48,378 bases of DNA. Origin: Bacillota bacterium (GTDB taxonomy: Bacteria; Bacillota; Clostridia; Christensenellales; Pumilibacteraceae). The notes under the pieces are model-generated. The model was not told the DNA's origin. It did no database searches and saw only the letters and a program-made list of their open reading frames with translations. Positions 45,283-48,378 of this stretch are shown here, piece after piece; the stretch's first letter is position 1; each line of letters opens with the position of its first letter. The position numbers were made by a program, and so were the translations under genes. The stretch is from NCBI GenBank assembly GCA_019113265.1, contig DXHT01000024.1:1-48378 (forward strand), written 5' to 3'.

Positions 45283-46160
45283 ATGTCCGTCCACTCCTTA
45301 TCCTTTTGTATTCTTGCGACAAGCTCTTCCGCGTTTGCAAACTTGCGCACGGGGCGCAGATAGCGGTAAAAATACACCGCCGCAAACTCGTGAAGCAGAC
45401 TGCCGCCGTCGTAATCTATAAGATTGGTCTCCACCGCGACTTTACTCTGCGAGAACGTCGGGCGAGGCCCCACATTCGTCACCGCACGGTAACGCTTCCC
45501 GTCTATCTCCGCATATGTACCGTAAACTCCCTGTTTGGGCGTAAGCACGCCCGCGGGTATGCGCTGATTTATGGTAGGCACTCCTATGTTATGCCCTCTT
45601 CCGTCGCCGCTCACCACATTACCGCGTATGTGATATGGCGTAACGAGCATTTTTCTCGCCGCATCGACGTCACCCGTCGTCAGGTAGTTTTTTATAAGCG
45701 TCGTGGATACGCAAACGCCGTGATATATGACGGTAGGCACTACCGTAAGTCCTATGCCCTTGCCGTCGCACAGCGCTTTAAGCGCATCCACGCCGAGAAG
45801 ATCGCAACCGAACGTGTAATTCTGCCCGCACACGAGGTGAAGCGGTTGATATTCCGCCGTCAGTTTTTCAAAAAATTCCGCGCCGCGCATATTGCGGATG
45901 GCGGAATAATAAAGCGTTAAGCAGAACTCCGCTCCGCACTCGGCGTAAAGCGGCTTTCTGTCGTGATAAGAATAAATGGGAGCTTTTTTAACGTCCGGAA
46001 TGTCCGCGAACGTGGAAATGGCGGGAACGCAACCAAGCTCCGCCGCCTTGGATACGGTCGCGGATATTATGGCGCGGTGCCCGATATGCACCCCGTCGAA
46101 ATAGCCGAGAGCAAGACAAAATTTTCCGTCGAACGGTTTACCGAATTCGGCAGTGATCAT
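45276..46160 (-). CDS. ribF: bifunctional riboflavin kinase/FAD synthetase
   Basis: LALGYFDGVHIGHRAII...VCGQNYTFGCDLLGVDAL...VSTTLIKNYLTTGDVDAARKMLVTPYHIRGNVVSGDGRGHNIGVPTINQ. Confidence 0.94.
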   Translation of the reverse strand: MITAEFGKPFDGKFCLALGYFDGVHIGHRAIISATVSKAAELGCVPAISTFADIPDVKKAPIYSYHDRKPLYAECGAEFCLTLYYSAIRNMRGAEFFEKLTAEYQPLHLVCGQNYTFGCDLLGVDALKALCDGKGIGLTVVPTVIYHGVCVSTTLIKNYLTTGDVDAARKMLVTPYHIRGNVVSGDGRGHNIGVPTINQRIPAGVLTPKQGVYGTYAEIDGKRYRAVTNVGPRPTFSQSKVAVETNLIDYDGGSLLHEFAAVYFYRYLRPVRKFANAEELVARIQKDKEWTDIC

Positions 46161-47017
46161 TTGCTATTACCGTCCTCTTTCAGATATACGCATATTTTTA
46201 CCCCGCCCGTTTCATCGGCGGCAATCCCGAAAAGCTCCCCGTCGCAGTATAGCGCGAACTCACCGCTCGGCGCGCCTTCTATTCTCACCGGCACTCCGTC
46301 GGATATCTTTCGGTACAACGCGCTCGGCGCGTCCACTCTCGGAAGCTCGGAAAGAACGCGCTCCGCGGGTATCACGTCAGAGGGAGTCATGTTTTCGGGA
46401 AGGATCGCATCGTCAGCAAAAAAGTTGCCGCATCTCGTGCGCTTTATGTAAGTCATCGTCGCAAGAGAACCGAGGGAATGCGCTATATCGCGGCAAAGCG
46501 AACGGATGTACGTTCCCGACGAACAGTCCACTTCAAACATATACTCGTTCTCACCCGTTTCACGGATGAGCCGCAGTTCGTTTATCGTCACAACGGACGG
46601 AGCAAGCTCCGCAATGATGCCCTTCCGCGCAAGCGCGTATGACCTTACGCCGCCTACCGATTTCGCACTGTAAGCGGGCGGATACTGCTCTTGACTGCCC
46701 AGAAAGGATGATAAGCCGCCTATTATGTCTGACATAGTAGGTATTTCCGACGTCTCTGCGGTTATTGTCCCCGTACTGTCAAGCGTGTCCGTTTCGTAGC
46801 CGAACTTAAAACTCGCCTCGTACGTCTTGGTCTTTGTTAAAAACCTGTCGAACAGGCGCGTACACTTTCCCACACCCATGAGAAGCACGCCCTCGCCCAT
46901 CGGGTCGAGCGTACCCATATGCCCGACGCGCCTTTCGCCGAGAGCGCGTCTTACGACGGATACCGCTTTTGAGCTGGATATACCTGCCGGTTTATATGCG
47001 TTTGCTATTCCGTTCAT
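46157..47017 (-). CDS. truB: tRNA pseudouridine(55) synthase
   Basis: MNGIANAYKPAGISSSKAVSVVRRALGERRVGHMGTLDPMGEGVLLMGVGKCTRLFDRF. Confidence 0.96.
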   Translation of the reverse strand: MNGIANAYKPAGISSSKAVSVVRRALGERRVGHMGTLDPMGEGVLLMGVGKCTRLFDRFLTKTKTYEASFKFGYETDTLDSTGTITAETSEIPTMSDIIGGLSSFLGSQEQYPPAYSAKSVGGVRSYALARKGIIAELAPSVVTINELRLIRETGENEYMFEVDCSSGTYIRSLCRDIAHSLGSLATMTYIKRTRCGNFFADDAILPENMTPSDVIPAERVLSELPRVDAPSALYRKISDGVPVRIEGAPSGEFALYCDGELFGIAADETGGVKICVYLKEDGNSK

Positions 47018-47958
47018 TCGACGTCGGTATCTCTTATGGCTTTAAGTATTTTGTCTATGACGTCTTCCGTTCTGCCGAAAATGCGGCAACCTGCGGCGTA
47101 AATATGCCCGCCGCCGCCGAAAACGGCCGCTATGTCGTTTACATGCCGACGACGCGAACGGAAACTCACTTTATATTCGTTTTCACGCTCCGCGCACATG
47201 CTCACTCCCACTTCCACGCCGTTTACGGAAATGGCATAGTCTATTATGCCCTCCGTGTCGTTGGAGCTTATACCGCACTCGTCGAGAAGTTGCTGAGTCA
47301 TTGGGATTATACAGATCTTGCCGTTCATGTAGAAACGCATAGCCTCTATCGACTTTGCAATAAGCATGGTCTTCGCACGGCTGCGGCTGCGGTACAATTT
47401 TGTGGCTATGCCGTGGCAATCCGCGCCGAGGCATGCGAGTCTGTAAGCGGTATAAAGCACCTTTTTATCCGTATTACTGTGCATAAAGTGCCCTGTGTCC
47501 GTTGACAGACCGACGTATAAACTGTCGGCTATGCCGCGCGTTATCTTCCCCGTCGGTTCGAGCAGATCGAACACTATTTCGCAGGTGCTGGACGCATTGC
47601 TCTTTACGAGATTGATATCGGCAAAGCCCTCATGCCCCTCGTGGTGGTCTATACAAACCGTCCTCTCAGCGGTGCGAAAATATCCTTCCATTCTTCCTAT
47701 ACGGTCGAAGGACGCGCAATCCACGGCAATGAACAGGTCGTAACTCTTGCGTGTCAGCACGTTAAATTCGTCGCTTCCCGCCATAAAGCGGTAGGACTCG
47801 GGTACGGGAGAAGGACTGCACGCGTCCGCGCTCTTTCCGAGTTCGCGGCAATAGTCGCGCAATGCGAAAGCAGACCCAAGGCAATCGCCGTCGGGCCTGA
47901 TATGTCCGCATATAAGCACCGTGCGAGCTTCGTTTATAGCTTCAAGAATGCTGTTCAT
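47014..47958 (-). CDS. nrnA: DHH-family oligoribonuclease/pAp phosphatase
   Basis: CGHIRPDGDCLGSAFALRDYCRELGK...FIAVDCASFDRIG...CIDHHEGHEGFADINLV; C-terminal DHHA1 FGGGGHIYAAGCRI. Confidence 0.93.
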   Translation of the reverse strand: MNSILEAINEARTVLICGHIRPDGDCLGSAFALRDYCRELGKSADACSPSPVPESYRFMAGSDEFNVLTRKSYDLFIAVDCASFDRIGRMEGYFRTAERTVCIDHHEGHEGFADINLVKSNASSTCEIVFDLLEPTGKITRGIADSLYVGLSTDTGHFMHSNTDKKVLYTAYRLACLGADCHGIATKLYRSRSRAKTMLIAKSIEAMRFYMNGKICIIPMTQQLLDECGISSNDTEGIIDYAISVNGVEVGVSMCAERENEYKVSFRSRRRHVNDIAAVFGGGGHIYAAGCRIFGRTEDVIDKILKAIRDTDVE

Positions 47959-48292
47959 GTTCGGATATTTCCTTTAATATCGAGTCTATTTTCCGCCCGT
48001 ACTCCTCGGACGTATCCGCTTTGAAAGTGAGAGCGGGTACGGTGCGCATCCCGCGCAGGCGCGCCGCAAGCTGTCTGCGGATAAATCCCGCAGACGAGTT
48101 CAGCGCGGCTATCGCCGATTCCGAGTCCCCCATAACGCTCACGTATATGCGCGCGTATTTGAGGTCTTTGGACACTTCCGCCGCCGTCACGGTGGTCATC
48201 AGAGGCACATTCGGATTTCTCAGTTCGTCGCGTATGATGCCCGATACCTCGCGCACTATCTCCCCCGCGACTCTGTCCGTCTTGTAGCTCAT
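47942..48292 (-). CDS. rbfA: ribosome-binding factor A
   Basis: YKTDRVAGEIVREVSGIIRDELRNPNVPLMTTVTAAEVSKDLKYARIYVSVMGD. Confidence 0.95.
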   Translation of the reverse strand: MSYKTDRVAGEIVREVSGIIRDELRNPNVPLMTTVTAAEVSKDLKYARIYVSVMGDSESAIAALNSSAGFIRRQLAARLRGMRTVPALTFKADTSEEYGRKIDSILKEISEHEQHS

Positions 48293-48378
48293 TTAACTCT
48301 CTCCGAAATGTACGCTTCGATCTCGTCGCCTTCCGCAAAATCGGAATACCCGTCTATCGATATACCGCACTCATAACC
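48289..48378 (-). CDS. infB: translation initiation factor IF-2, C-terminal end (cut by window edge)
   Basis: Manual translation GYECGISIDGYSDFAEGDEIEAYISERVK*, directly upstream of and overlapping rbfA (ATGA). Confidence 0.88.
   Translation of the reverse strand, partial: GYECGISIDGYSDFAEGDEIEAYISERVK

Overview
This 48.4 kb chromosomal window comes from a Firmicutes/Clostridia-like genome. Almost every gene is on the minus strand, in long overlapping operons. In transcription order (high to low coordinate) they are: infB(3' end)-rbfA-nrnA-truB-ribF-endonuclease IV-like; pepP-efp; spoIIIAA-AB-AC-AD-AE-AF-AG-AH; nusB-folD-xseA-xseB-ispA-dxs; nadK-argR-recN; spoIVB-(SpoIIM-like)-dacF-(37-aa ORF); M50 protease-scpA-scpB-DUF2953-like-ytfJ-dac-like; rluB; a Na+-pump decarboxylase operon (mmdA-like, oadG, biotin carrier, oadB, oadA)-surE-HI0933-aroH-cmk-plsC-ispH/rpsA; a zinc-ribbon protein; M19 dipeptidase; purB; and a membrane protein cut by the window edge. 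Only two plus-strand genes are convincing: a secreted SGNH/SASA-type lipoprotein with two tandem C-terminal domains (24642-26852), and an Amidase_3-like protein with peptidoglycan-binding repeats (40606-41664). Both interrupt otherwise canonical gene orders. No rRNA, intact tRNA or CRISPR array was seen. The most notable non-coding signals are: (1) three genes (rluB, nadK, pepP) with near-consensus promoters of the form -35/17 bp/TATAAT followed by exactly 6 nt and then ATG, which predicts leaderless mRNAs; (2) a promoter followed by an intrinsic-terminator hairpin in the leader of nusB; (3) a tRNA acceptor/T-arm-like hairpin in the dxs-nadK gap; (4) a C10 tract flanked by direct repeats upstream of the lipoprotein gene; (5) a tandem ~135-bp hairpin-bearing repeat near efp; (6) absence of spo0A and tlyA from their usual neighbourhood. 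All calls are by eye, with no database searches.
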